From Solen grandis (lineage: Eukaryota; Mollusca; Bivalvia; Adapedonta; Solenidae), in the NCBI GenBank assembly GCA_021229015.1, contig CM037782.1, positions 41,469,226-41,533,225 of the forward strand: a DNA stretch of 64,000 nucleotides, given 5' to 3'. How positions within the stretch are numbered: position 1 is the stretch's first letter; each line of letters begins with the position of its first letter. A program made the translations under genes and the position numbers. A model generated the notes under the pieces. The model had not been told where the DNA came from. It saw nothing but the letters and a program-made list of their open reading frames with translations, and did no database searches. Positions 53,801 through 64,000 of this stretch are shown here, piece after piece.

Positions 53801-55110
53801 CTAGACTCTCAAGAGAGCTTCTATAATACGTAATAACATGGTTTGCTATTATTTGTTTCTTTATACAATACAATGGGGGTGAAGAAAAATATATCTTATA
53901 TGATAATTTTAACATAAAACACATATTTCAATATGAATAATATTATGATCTTCGAGTAACTATTTCGAATTGACCATTTGTCATGACATTTACAGTAAAT
54001 TTTATTACATGGATGTTCATGATTTTTATATCTTACCTTTAAAAGAAATTACATAATACAGACACGGTATGAGATAAAGTGCAATAAATAAAAATGTCAA
54101 TGAACTAATGTGCCTAAAGAAAATCTGTTTATTTACTGGTATGTAACGATAATATTCGCCCTAAAAATGGCTACAGTAATTAAGTAAGTAAATGAAATTA
54201 AGGAATAAAATCAAAACAAAATAAAATTGCAATTGCAACGCATGCAAAATAAAACCTAAATTTCCTTAAGAAATTGTGTTTATCGCTAATTTCGAACTAT
54301 CGCAAATGAATTACCAACCCCCCAGAAAGAAATAATTGCACTTTACAAGAGAAAACTGGATCTATCAGAAGATTATAGCTTGCTCACCAATACCTAAACG
54401 ACAAATTAAGTCAGTGTTAAAATTAATCTAAATACAAATACATTCACTTTCCGTCTTTAAAGTTTCTCAAATCCTTTTGCCCAAGATATACGCCTCCATC
54501 AAGGTCGGATACTTAATGAAAAGACTCAGACCACAGAAACCTTCACAAGTGCATAAATAGGAAAAGCCTGAAGCAGTATGTTTACGAACCACATCCAATA
54601 AATACTTTGAAACTGCACAAGTAGATAAATCTAATTAAGCATACCTTTTTCTATAGTGCTTAAAGTAGACTAGAGTTTATTGCTCAGTAATTGGTGATAT
54701 TTAAACATTTGATGGACTTGCTGAACTGTTGAACAGGACTGCAACATATTGTTTTGAAAATGCGATATAAAGTCTCCAAAATGATATAAAGTCTCCAAAA
54801 TGATACTACCTTGAGTATACAGTGTATTTTTATTCAGCTGAAGAACCCCATCGTGACAAAAATATTTTTTAGCTCTTTCTTTGCATGGGAGTATATATAC
54901 ACAAATGGCTACCATGTGGGATGCCACAGGGATGAATGACCGTTCTTCTTACGGAAGTAGCTGGGCAATAAAATCAGAATTCTAGTTGAAAGTATTTGAT
55001 TATGTATTTTAATGTCAGAATGGCATCTTGGAGGTTCTCTCCTTTTATTCCAACTCATGGTTCGATCAATCCTAGTGTAAGAGATAAACTCATTACGCCT
55101 CAATCAGGCT
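50850..55110. repeat. Diverged repeat unit 4 (blocks X, T, P, Z, Q, V, W, R, S, Y): the most complete copy
   Basis: X is at 50858, T at about 51470-51540 (CCAGCGCTCAGTTTATAC, CAGATGCTTGTCAATCAAGC), P at 51893 (AAAGCAATATACGCAACCG), Z at 52268, a strongly diverged Q at 52700-52880, V at 53045, W at 53440, R at 54240, S at 54840 and Y at 55040. At about 4.3 kb with no large insertion, it gives the best outline of the ancestral unit. Confidence 0.65.
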
Positions 55111-55189
55111 GTGCAGAGAATGTTGAAGGAACAATTATGTACGATGTACACTCCCATTTTAACATCAGTACAAACAAACCGGGTTACAT

Positions 55190-55700
55190 TGTACTCGTCG
55201 TCACTTACGAATAACCAAAGTGGACTAAGTGAAGAAGGCCGTGTACGAAGGAGATATGAACCATTCAGTCATCTTTACTCTGTAATCAGACTACTCCGTG
55301 AGGATGAATGGGTGCTGTCAGAATTCGCGATTACTTAAATGCTGACATGGACTTAGATGATATTTTGCTTCCCATTTGTAATCCTCATCTGCAAAATAAT
55401 AAGGCTTTAGATTAATACAGGATGGACCACATAGCCAAACAGCACGTCACACAGTGGTGTTCTGGCTGCAAGCAGGGGGACTATTTTACCAATGTTATCC
55501 CGCTCCTCGGACCTAAGTCCGATTGAGCATATCAGAGGTGTAGTCTGTAAGGCTGACAGAGGAAGTACTTCACAACTACAGTAGTTTGTCCTGGAGAAGT
55601 GGAATCATGTTTCCAAGGTTACTGTTTGAAATTTCGTTCTGTCCATGCGCAGCAGATATAGGGCGGTAATCCAAAAAAATGATGGTCATACCAAGTCTTA
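55190..55700 (+). pseudogene. Tc1/mariner transposase fossil
   Basis: The + strand, with frame changes, reads GRVRRRYEPFSHL (the G-R-x-R-V-Y-R-R-x-G-E-R region of Tc1-like transposases), NADMDLDDILLPICNPHLQN (the N-A-x-x-Y-x-x-x-I-L-x-P region), QDGPHSQTARHTVV (QDNARPHTAR equivalent), SSDLSPIEHIRGV (SPDLNPIEHLWD equivalent) and VLSMRSRYRAVI. Stops interrupt it. It follows block Y directly. It is distinct in sequence from the fossil at 31.6-32.4 kb. Confidence 0.85.
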
Positions 55701-57028
55701 ATGTGAATACAATCCCGATAGATTAGCTATTTTTAAAATCCAATCACGCAAAGTCGAGCTTTAAACAAAAAGTTGATAATTTTTTACACATACTAAATTT
55801 AGTTTACTGTGATGTATCATTTCATGCGTCAGAATATCACGCATTGTGTAATTAAAAATTATTCATTTACATTTCCAAATAAATGTATGATGATAATAGT
55901 TTACGTGTTTATTAAATCGATTGAGAATTGAATTGGTAGTAATTAAAGTTAAATGTGTTTTGAACGTTCATTGTAATTTTAAATCATTTTATGGATAAAT
56001 TTGCGATTTTGTAGTTCATCGGAAATACAAATCCTTAAATTGTTAAAATTTTGTTTTCCATCAAACAATGCCTAATATTCCTAATTTCATAAAATTATCT
56101 TCGTTAGAAAATTTTACATCAAATTTATATGAATCGTTGGAAAAGTTTTAACAATATTGGATATTTTACATTAAAATATACTGTTACAAAAAAGATCTTG
56201 AATTGAATTTTTGAACTAACAATTCCATTAACTACTATACGTCAATGACGTCACGCGTTTAAAACTGTCCATACCAATCTTGCTAAGAGTAAAAGTGTAC
56301 GATGTGGCACTGTGACTTTTAGACGTCCTTAATTACGTCATTATTTACGAATTTTTATGGACAAATATATATCATTTTCTGTAGACTACTATGGTTATTA
56401 AAATCTAACTTATCTGATTCTAATATTAATTCAATCTTTTTTTTTTCTCCTTTCATTATGGAATTGTGTAAAGGACATAAAACTCCAAACAAAAATAATT
56501 TATTTTACCACACTTAACAATTATACTGTTATATCTAATCAGGCATGATGTTTATAATTCCGCCAGCGCTCATCAGGTTTGATGTATTTAACCCCAAGGC
56601 ATCAGATGCTTGTCAATCAAACTGGCAAGAATAATTTTGTATTATTCACAAGTTGATGATAAACAACCAATTTGTTGGGTATAAATAACTGATTATTTGA
56701 TGGTACTGAGTATGACAGCGTGGTATGTCTGCCCACGATGTCAACGCATTGTTTGACATTTACGGTGTAATTCTATTTTTACAAATTAAATACCATCTGA
56801 TATTAATAACAAAGTAACAAAGATATGTATTTTTTTCTGTTTACAGATAAATAAATCGTCAAGGACTGTCAAAGGTAAGTTGACGAGACTATTAGACTAC
56901 CTATGAAATTACATTTTGAAAAAAAAAAAAGCATTTATAATCCAATGGTGTTTTAGCGGACGTTTGATAAACAACGGGAAAGAAAATTATTTATATTCGA
57001 CGTATATATCAGTATATATATATATATA

Positions 57029-57183
57029 TAAGATCTCATATGAGTTATCATATAATGTAGAATTTTATTAAACGATTCCAAGAAAATGGTAAAAAGCGAG
57101 CCTCTGGTTAGCTTTTTACCATTTTCTTGGACGAGTTTCATAAAATTTTATATTATATAACAACTCATGTGAGATTCTTTTTA
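57029..57183. mobile_element. Foldback element with a perfect 20-bp inner hairpin
   Basis: CCAAGAAAATGGTAAAAAGC (57078-57097) and its exact reverse complement (57111-57130) flank the 13-base loop GAGCCTCTGGTTA. Outside them the similarity continues imperfectly (CTCATATGAGTTATCATATA on the left; TATAACAACTCATGTGAGA on the right). Arms of about 75 bases result. It is probably a small MITE. Confidence 0.85.
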
Positions 57184-58561
57184 TCACATGACTTTAAATG
57201 CTGGGTTTAAGGAATTTTGGGTTAAATGACGTTATGACGTTGTTATATTACACGTGTTAAATGTAAGAAAAATTATTATGGTTATACAAGGAACGTCATG
57301 TGATACATTTATTTAAATATGCACCATATTTCAAATTGTATAAAATGGTAAGATAACTATTATTATAAATTTCTATAAATAACATTTTAAATTTACATAA
57401 ATACAAATTTATAAATCATATAATATACACATACATACACATATTGACAAATATATACATGATCGAGGAAATCGATATATGATGACACCTCGTATCAAAA
57501 TTAAACAGGAAATAGAAACTAATGAGGTCATCAGACAGGACTATCGTCATGTAATATATTAAGGACACTATTTCTATTTTATTGATGCATGTATTTCTTA
57601 TAAACATAATTTTAAAACATCAGCTGATATAACAAAGTAATAAGTTATATTTGAAATTAAGCTATTATCTATCTATATTGTTCAAATCAGTCTTTTAAAC
57701 GGCATATAAAATGCGTTTGGATATATCATTTTGTAACTTAATTATTGAATCTGTGACAATCCAATTTAATTACTAAGTTTACGAATATTTTTTTCAAAGT
57801 TTGATGATACGATATTTCATTACCGACATAAATAAAAGCAAATATCATTGCAAAAATAGCTATATGATTTACATCAAAATTCATTCGAAAATTCAGACGA
57901 CATTGAAAATGTATCGTCTAAAAAATCTGATATTTGAATGATGCCTCAAATTTCTTATGAGTATGCAAAATGTGTCATAGTTTGTCAATTTTTATACAGG
58001 AACACGTCCCGAAAACATTTTGTTGAACATTTCTGTCTGAATAATCTAAAAGAGCGGATTGATTTCTAAGAGTTTAAGCGATGTAAATGCTCATTTACAT
58101 AAAAACTATTATGATGGGTGTTCGGTTTGCAATTTAAATGCTTAAACATTTATGCCATACGATACATACGAAACAATGAGAAGCATACACGTTCATCACG
58201 AAGGAGTCCATGAATACGTCGGATTATTTGTTTATACCATCATCTTGTATTACGGACAACATCCAAGTTTATGGAATGGTCACATGTTAAAAATGAAGAG
58301 ACACAGCGTTCGAAAATCTATAATGTCATAAAACTTAAGAATCTAGTTCTTAAAACGATGGAAAGTAAAATACTTTTAAAGACAATCACTCGGTGATTTA
58401 ATACAACACAATTTGACCTTAGCTTCGTGTATTATTTCCTGTTCTACACGTTCATATTTCTTAATACCCTCAATAAACTTTGCAATGTCAGAATAAGTGT
58501 CACAAGGAAAATCATGATAGTATTTTATGTTTAACATGTTTAATATTTAATAACTTACATA

Positions 58562-59870
58562 TATTAAGACTAATACATGAAGACTAATACATTTCTTGAT
58601 GACGAATGGCCGACATTTCTCGCAAATTTTACGACTGCTGAGAACGATATTATTGTGGTGGGCGATGTAAATTTTCACCTGGACAATCTGTCAAACCCTA
58701 ACACCGCAAAATTCAAAAGTGTTTTGGAAGCGTGTGGCATGCGACAACACGTCCCTGAACCAACTCATGTAGCAGGCCACATACTAGATGTGCTAATTAC
58801 CAGAGATACAGACACAACGGTATCAAATGGAGAAATAACTGACCCTGGACTCCCAGTCAACAACGGGAACACGTCTCGCGATCACTTCGCTGTTGTATTT
58901 AATGCTAGTGTGTCAAAACCACCACCAGTACGAAAAACTGTGACTTACAGAAAATTTAAATCAATAGATGTTAATACATACGAAACATGCTAGACATTTA
59001 TATCCCATCCAGACAACTTAGGTCCCAGAATGATTGTTTAACCCTGGTTGTACCGGATTGTAGGACTGTGATTTATGGTGATCGTGTGTTTATGACGGCA
59101 GCCCCTAAACTTTGGAATGCCCTACCTAGAACACTTAAGAGCTGTGAAACTCTACCAGTGTTTAAGAGAGCACTTAAAACTCACTTATTTAAGAGGTTTT
59201 ATTTAGACTGATTATTTTTGTACCAGTGTCGCTTTTTAACAAATTCTTAAGTCTTACCTATATTTTATTTTTTATGTGGGTCTTTTTAACTTTTTAAACA
59301 ACATTTTAATTGAATTTGTGACTTGAGCAATATTGGTGTTTTAATTTGTTTTTTATATATTGTATCATTTATTTGGTTTTACTGTACAGTACTTTTAAAT
59401 GTGTTAATGTACATGAAAAAAATGCTTAAGAAGTTTGGTATATAATAATATTAGTAATTAAGTGTGCGTTGTAGTTTGATACATAATTTCTTCATTTAAA
59501 ACTTAGGTTAGACCATTGGTTATGAAAATTCTAAAGACGTTATAACATAGCTTGATGTTTATTTGTTTAATTCACCTTTCGTAACACTGTACTTTCTTTC
59601 TCCCTTAGACATCCTTAATCTTGTTTTCATAACAGTTTTCTATGTTTGATTATATTATTGTATTTGTGACACGTTGTTTTAAGACCAGCCGTTTATATAC
59701 TAATTATCTGCTCAGTTATCCGTGTCACTTTGAGCATGATTTGGTTGCATGTGAGAGAGTCAGTTAGACATACGGAACCGCGTGTGAAACATCGTTAGAA
59801 AGAATGTCATTATTGTATATATAGTATATTTGTAGTATAAGTTGAATTAAGTAAAATAAAGAAGATAATA
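58562..59870 (+). pseudogene. Internally deleted non-LTR retrotransposon (endonuclease joined to reverse transcriptase C-terminus)
   Basis: The frame 58577-58993 gives FTTAENDIIVVGDVNFHLDN, HVAGHILDVLITRD and a later RDHFAVVF. These are the G-D-x-N, H-x-x-G-x-x-L-D-x-x-x-x-R and S/R-D-H motifs of an APE-type endonuclease. The next frame (58987-59211) gives IPSRQLRSQNDCLTLVVPDC, then FMTAAPKLWNALP and FKRALKTHLF, the usual C-terminal end of such reverse transcriptases. The polymerase in between is missing. A 3' UTR runs to about 59870 with AAAATAAAGAAGATAATA. Confidence 0.88.
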
Positions 59871-60124
59871 TTAAGCTGTCTACAGTTTTGCTAATATAAT
59901 TGTGTACTAGCATTTCCTGATATGTCAACAATAATTAACTGATACTCATCCTCAATACCTCTAGCATTTCAAATTGTACCGTATGTGTGAACCTTTTTTC
60001 ATTCTTTTCTGACAGTAACGCCTTGTTTCAATCGTTATTTAATTTGAAAACTATCTTATCTATGTAAAGCTCTTCTAGGTTTACTTGATAAGCTATATAA
60101 GAATTGCTCTGCTCCAAAGTCTAA

Positions 60125-60335
60125 TGGGGCCTCTGTGGCACCGCGTGGGTTCGAAACCCGACAGGGTCATTCGGATTTTCATGTTAGGAAGCCTTCCAGC
60201 TGGCTTGCGGTAGCTCGGTGGTTCTACTAGGATGCCTCTGTGCATTCGGGGTCTTCCTCAACCTGTAATAAGCTGGACGTCACTATATGACTGAAATACT
60301 GTCGAAGCGGAGGTAAACTCAAATAGTCAAGTCAA
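60125..60335 (+). mobile_element. tRNA-derived SINE, family 2, copy c
   Basis: GGGCCTCTGTGGCACCGCG runs straight into GGGTTCGAAACCCGACAGGG (B-box stem), so an internal piece of the tRNA head is missing. The body GGAAGCCTTCCAGCTGGCTT, GCTGGACGTCACTATATGAC and the end GAAATACTGTCGAAGCGGAG follow. It matches copies a and b. Confidence 0.85.
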
Positions 60336-60599
60336 GCCAAAGTCTTATTTAAAGCATTTATAGGTATGTAATATTTTACAATTACCCATATTGTTAAAAT
60401 ATGTCGTCTATCATTCTAGATTAAATTTAAATAAAATATAAAGCTTTTTAAGACCAATACTATATAGATTTCTCCAAACATGAAACATTCCATAACTCCC
60501 TAACAAAAGTTTCACAAACAATAAACAAAATTCCAAGTTCCATTTCGCCACCACGTATTTATCAACAACAAGTCATTATATTTGCATCATTCGCCCGGC

Positions 60600-60770
60600 T
60601 TAGAATAGCAGAAAATAAGGCAATTTGTTTGGTTTCTTCATTAACGTACGACTGTGCCCTCGTAGCAATGAAACAAAAACAATAGCTGTGCGGATCCCCT
60701 CCGTGACGGAGATTGCGATGTCAGTCATATCCTTTCCCGCCCTCATCTGACTGTGGAGATTCCACTGTGA
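60600..60770 (-). pseudogene. Block Q, copy in unit 5
   Basis: The minus strand reads MRAGKDMTDIAISVTEGIRT after the same acceptor-like CACAGTCAG, then loses frame through a single missing A in the stretch near 60671-60680. Re-framed, it would continue like 38100-38040 (RAQSYVNEETKQIALFSAIL). Confidence 0.4.
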
Positions 60771-61815
60771 ATGCCGCTATAAAAAGTTAATGAATGAGAT
60801 CAAGCATCGTATTTTCTGAAATGAAACAAATTGTTTCCAATTATTATTTTAATCTTTGCTTCTATGTTCAAAGCTATCATTCATTGAAAGTATAGATTTT
60901 ACCGTGACACAATCGGCATATATGTAACATAACATTCGTCTGTCAAAAGTCTATAGCATTGTGACACCCGAGTGTTCTGCTTCTATCAGTGCTGCGCCAA
61001 CTGGATACTTGTTTCAATGTAACGAAACATACTATACTTGTACTCATTCTTGAAATGGAAGTGACCATTTATGTATCATTTTTTATTTGATTTTAATCAG
61101 TTATGATATAGTAATTAACATTTAGTTATGATTTTATTGTTGTTTCTGATGGTTTTAGTAAAACAATAATGATAAATAATAATTTTCCAGTTAACACATC
61201 TTTCTCCCCTTTATGATAAAAATCTTTCTATGCATAACAATACATTTAATGATATTAATGTATCAAAGTATCATAAACGCAAGTAATAAAACTTAAAACA
61301 ACAACAAAAAAAAACTCTCAAATGATATATTAAAAACTAGAATACAATTTGTAATTTTGACATGGAAATTGCTACGCATTCGAAATAAAGCATAAAACCA
61401 AAATATGCACACGAAATTCTGTTTATTGCTGAATTCGATTTATTTAACATGAAATATCGACCCTCCTTGAAAAAATAATTGAATTCTATAAAAGAAAAAT
61501 GTTTATATCAGGAGATCATCTTCGCATAAATTCAGTTTCAAGTTTTAAAGTAATTCTTCTTTTGCTTCTCAAAAGCGTTGCCAAATATATAGGCAGCAAT
61601 CAAGGTCATAAACTGAATGCAAAGACCCAGTCCATAGAAACTCCACGAGTATAATGTAAAGGTCTGGAGTAGTTTGATTAAACCAAATCATCAATAATGT
61701 TGGGCTCGAATGAACACACTGGCATAGAACAGTTGAAATGTGTAAATGAATATATTATTCTGTTTTTGTTTATACTTCAAAAATTATAATTCATTGCTTC
61801 AAGAAATTGGTGTTA

Positions 61816-62046
61816 TCACTGAAAATTTGTTGAATGAGTTGAAATTTTGAAAAGCAATACAATATTTTTTATTGAAATGCGAGGTACACTTACTTCTGGA
61901 GGTAATGATCTTCTAGAGGATCGTAGGATATGCCATGAGTACATTTTAACAGCCAGTTTAAGCAACGGTAATTTGAACCTACCCATTAGTCTAAGAACCC
62001 CGCCATGACATAATTCATTTATAGCTGTTTCTATGTATACACACAA
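61816..62046 (-). pseudogene. Block S candidate exon, copy in unit 5
   Basis: The minus-strand frame reads YIETAINELCHGGVLRLMGR, FKLPLL, and later PRISIKNIVLLF. It is the partner of 39123-39340, with an extra 20-odd bases in the middle. No family is recognised. Confidence 0.3.
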
Positions 62047-62199
62047 TGGTTATACCTTGTGGGATACCTGTTGTTCCTCCCGGATAAACTACGGTAACCG
62101 GTCCTTTTTACTGGGAGAAGCTGGACTCATATACCCGTGGCAATAACATCCGTATAATAATTGATAAAAAAGACTGGACTTTGTCTTACAATGTTTGTG

Positions 62200-64000
62200 T
62201 GGCTTACCTTGAACTGCAGAATTTTGGAAAAAGTGCAACAAAGTTTATAATATTATGTATAAACATCTTAATTACATTTCGGCCTTGTGCATGTGTTTTC
62301 GATATCAGAATTCCCAACCATGTACGAATAAAGCAACTGCTTAGTAAAAAGAACAAAACACTCTAAAATTAAAAGGAATGAAAGCAAAAACACATTTGCA
62401 ATAGAAATAGAGTCTCATTAAATTACAAGTTTTGAAATATTTGCCAGTTTTAGTGTCGTTTGATCGCTTCTAGAAGTCGCATGGGTCAATTATTTTATTT
62501 CTTAAATATCACTATTTGAAGCATAAAAACTTATTTACAATTGTTCAACATTAGATTAAACTTTGAACTCCCGTAATATGGCCAAACTAACCCAAGTCTT
62601 CAAAAACTTAACATCAATGGAAAAAGCTCTTCAAGCACTTACTCTTGTGTCCACAGTCTCCCGTTAAAGAATTTTAGTTTTTGAGCTACAAAATTTTAAT
62701 GTATTTGGAGCCGAAGAAAAAAAAAGCAATAATCGTGATATGACCTTGATCTTTGCATTTTTTAAATACTTAAATTGTGAGGCCATTTGAAATATAAAAC
62801 TACATAACATGTGAAAATTCATAAAGATTGAACAAAAAATAAAGTCAGGAGCAACAATAAACCGAAAAAAACAACATATTTTTGAAATTTTGATTTTTCC
62901 AATATTTTATTGAAGTTTTACCGCTTCAGGACAAACCATGCATTTTCTAAAATTGCCGCCCCACATATAATGTGCGTATATGTCTCGCAAATCATATGCA
63001 GAAAACAGATCTGAAGCAAAATTGGCATGTTTTTCGTAGACATACCTTCATTTGCACACTTTTTTGCAATGTTCGAACATTCAACCTCTTCCACCGCAAA
63101 TTTTCTGTTACTCGATACTAAGATACCTAAGTATATTCTGATATTCTGTAGGGCTGTCAACTAGAAACAGAATGCTGAAAACCAACCGCATTTGAATCAG
63201 ACTTCAACTTTTTGAGTTATTAGCAAAGGAGTAGTCCCCTTACGGCAACATAAGAAACAAATTTGAGAAAACTATACAATAGGCACATGTTCAGAAACAT
63301 ATGATTTCATGTCTGAAATTTCATAACTCAGTCGGTAGTTTGTCTCATCTGGCCGCAATCGCGTCGAAAAAAAAATGGGTCGAAGAAAAATAGGAAAGAC
63401 AAATAAACAGAAGAACAATAGGCACGGGCGAAAACCTGATAAATATTTCATATTACGAATAATTTGAATGGCAAAATAAATTTCATATTTACAAAACAGA
63501 TTTCATTAATATGTATAAACATTTCGTAATAACAGAAATGAATTGCCACTTTATGGGTACAACAACTTGTTTTCATTTGTTGTCATTAAAATGTTGCCAT
63601 TCAAATATAAAGCGAACAGATATTGATTTCAATTGTTAAGCATTTTATGACCGAGCTGTATAACATCGGGAAGGGTAACGTACATATTAATTACAAGCTG
63701 GACTCCGCTTTAAACAAGTAAGTACTTTCGGTATTACAACTTATTATGATGTCAAACACAAAACAATTTGAGAACGTTCAATTTAGTTTGACGATGTTTG
63801 ACGAAAATGTACTGATGCAGATCAAGTTAGTATACATTTTTACCACACCTATACTAAAAGGAATCGCGGAGAAAATAGAAAATGTGTATTTTTAGTGATA
63901 CATTGCAGGGAAAATAGCAATTGTCATTTTAGAGGTCAATAAAATTCAATTAATCAGGACAGGACGCAACGCAAACAAGACTTGTATGCGGGAGGGGAAT
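62200..64000. other. AT-rich end of the window, nothing recognisable
   Basis: No gene, tandem repeat or mobile element could be supported. The minus-strand frame 62918-63160 has no recognisable motif. Confidence 0.4.

Larger units (their letters stand above)
56550..62170. repeat. Diverged repeat unit 5 (blocks T, U, Q, V, R, S), with inserted elements
   Basis: T is at about 56565-56630 (CCAGCGCTCATCAGG, CAGATGCTTGTCAATCAAAC), U at 59940-60590, Q at 60595-60780, V at about 61140-61230, R at 61385-61510 and S at 61810-62050. A foldback (57.0-57.2 kb), the deleted LINE (58.56-59.87 kb) and a SINE (60.13-60.33 kb) are inserted. Confidence 0.65.

Overview
The window looks like AT-rich nuclear DNA from a bivalve mollusc. 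The evidence is large introns with GT-AG boundaries, several tRNA-headed SINE families of the kind common in bivalves, decayed non-LTR retrotransposons, Tc1/mariner fossils, foldback MITEs and many microsatellites. I cannot name the species. There are no bacterial genes, rRNA genes or CRISPR arrays, and I see no bona fide tRNA gene; the tRNA-like sequences are SINE heads. One 100-base run of N (25257-25356) is an assembly gap.

Layout. 1-690: an 18-bp minisatellite that runs into an array of ten palindromic units (12-bp arms, 14-base loop) with a higher-order spacer pattern. 690-5900: intergenic DNA with a SINE copy and a decayed LINE reverse-transcriptase tail (about 3800-4490). 5913-22111: the only clear host gene, on the + strand. 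I rebuilt it as 11 coding exons from an ATG with an in-frame upstream stop to a TGA; all exon phases agree across ten GT-AG introns. The protein of about 1190 residues has an N-terminal coiled coil, a long acidic, Ser/Thr/Asn-rich and probably disordered middle (exon 3), and a C-terminal half of beta-rich modules resembling the ZU5/UPA-type sandwiches of metazoan DTHD1-like proteins. I see no death domain. Exon 3 as given has frame breaks near 10597-10640 and 10950-10983. These are either assembly indels or a damaged allele. The introns carry SINEs, three copies of one palindromic MITE and a minisatellite.

22112-64000: no intact host gene that I can support. 23351-23592 is a small MITE with terminal inverted repeats and an internal hairpin. 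From about 25.8 kb to 62.2 kb, diverged sequence blocks recur in nearly the same order and orientation, which suggests at least four or five old tandem copies of a segment of several kb. Mobile elements interrupt the copies: a foldback, a roughly 160-bp tandem repeat element, Tc1/mariner fossils at 31.6-32.4 and 55.2-55.7 kb, and LINE remnants at 39.9-43.0 and 58.6-59.9 kb. Two of the recurring blocks have weak minus-strand coding character (37.8-38.2 kb with relatives at 48.9 and 60.6 kb; 39.1-39.3 kb with a relative at 61.8 kb). The array may therefore be a decayed tandem gene cluster, but I recognise no family.
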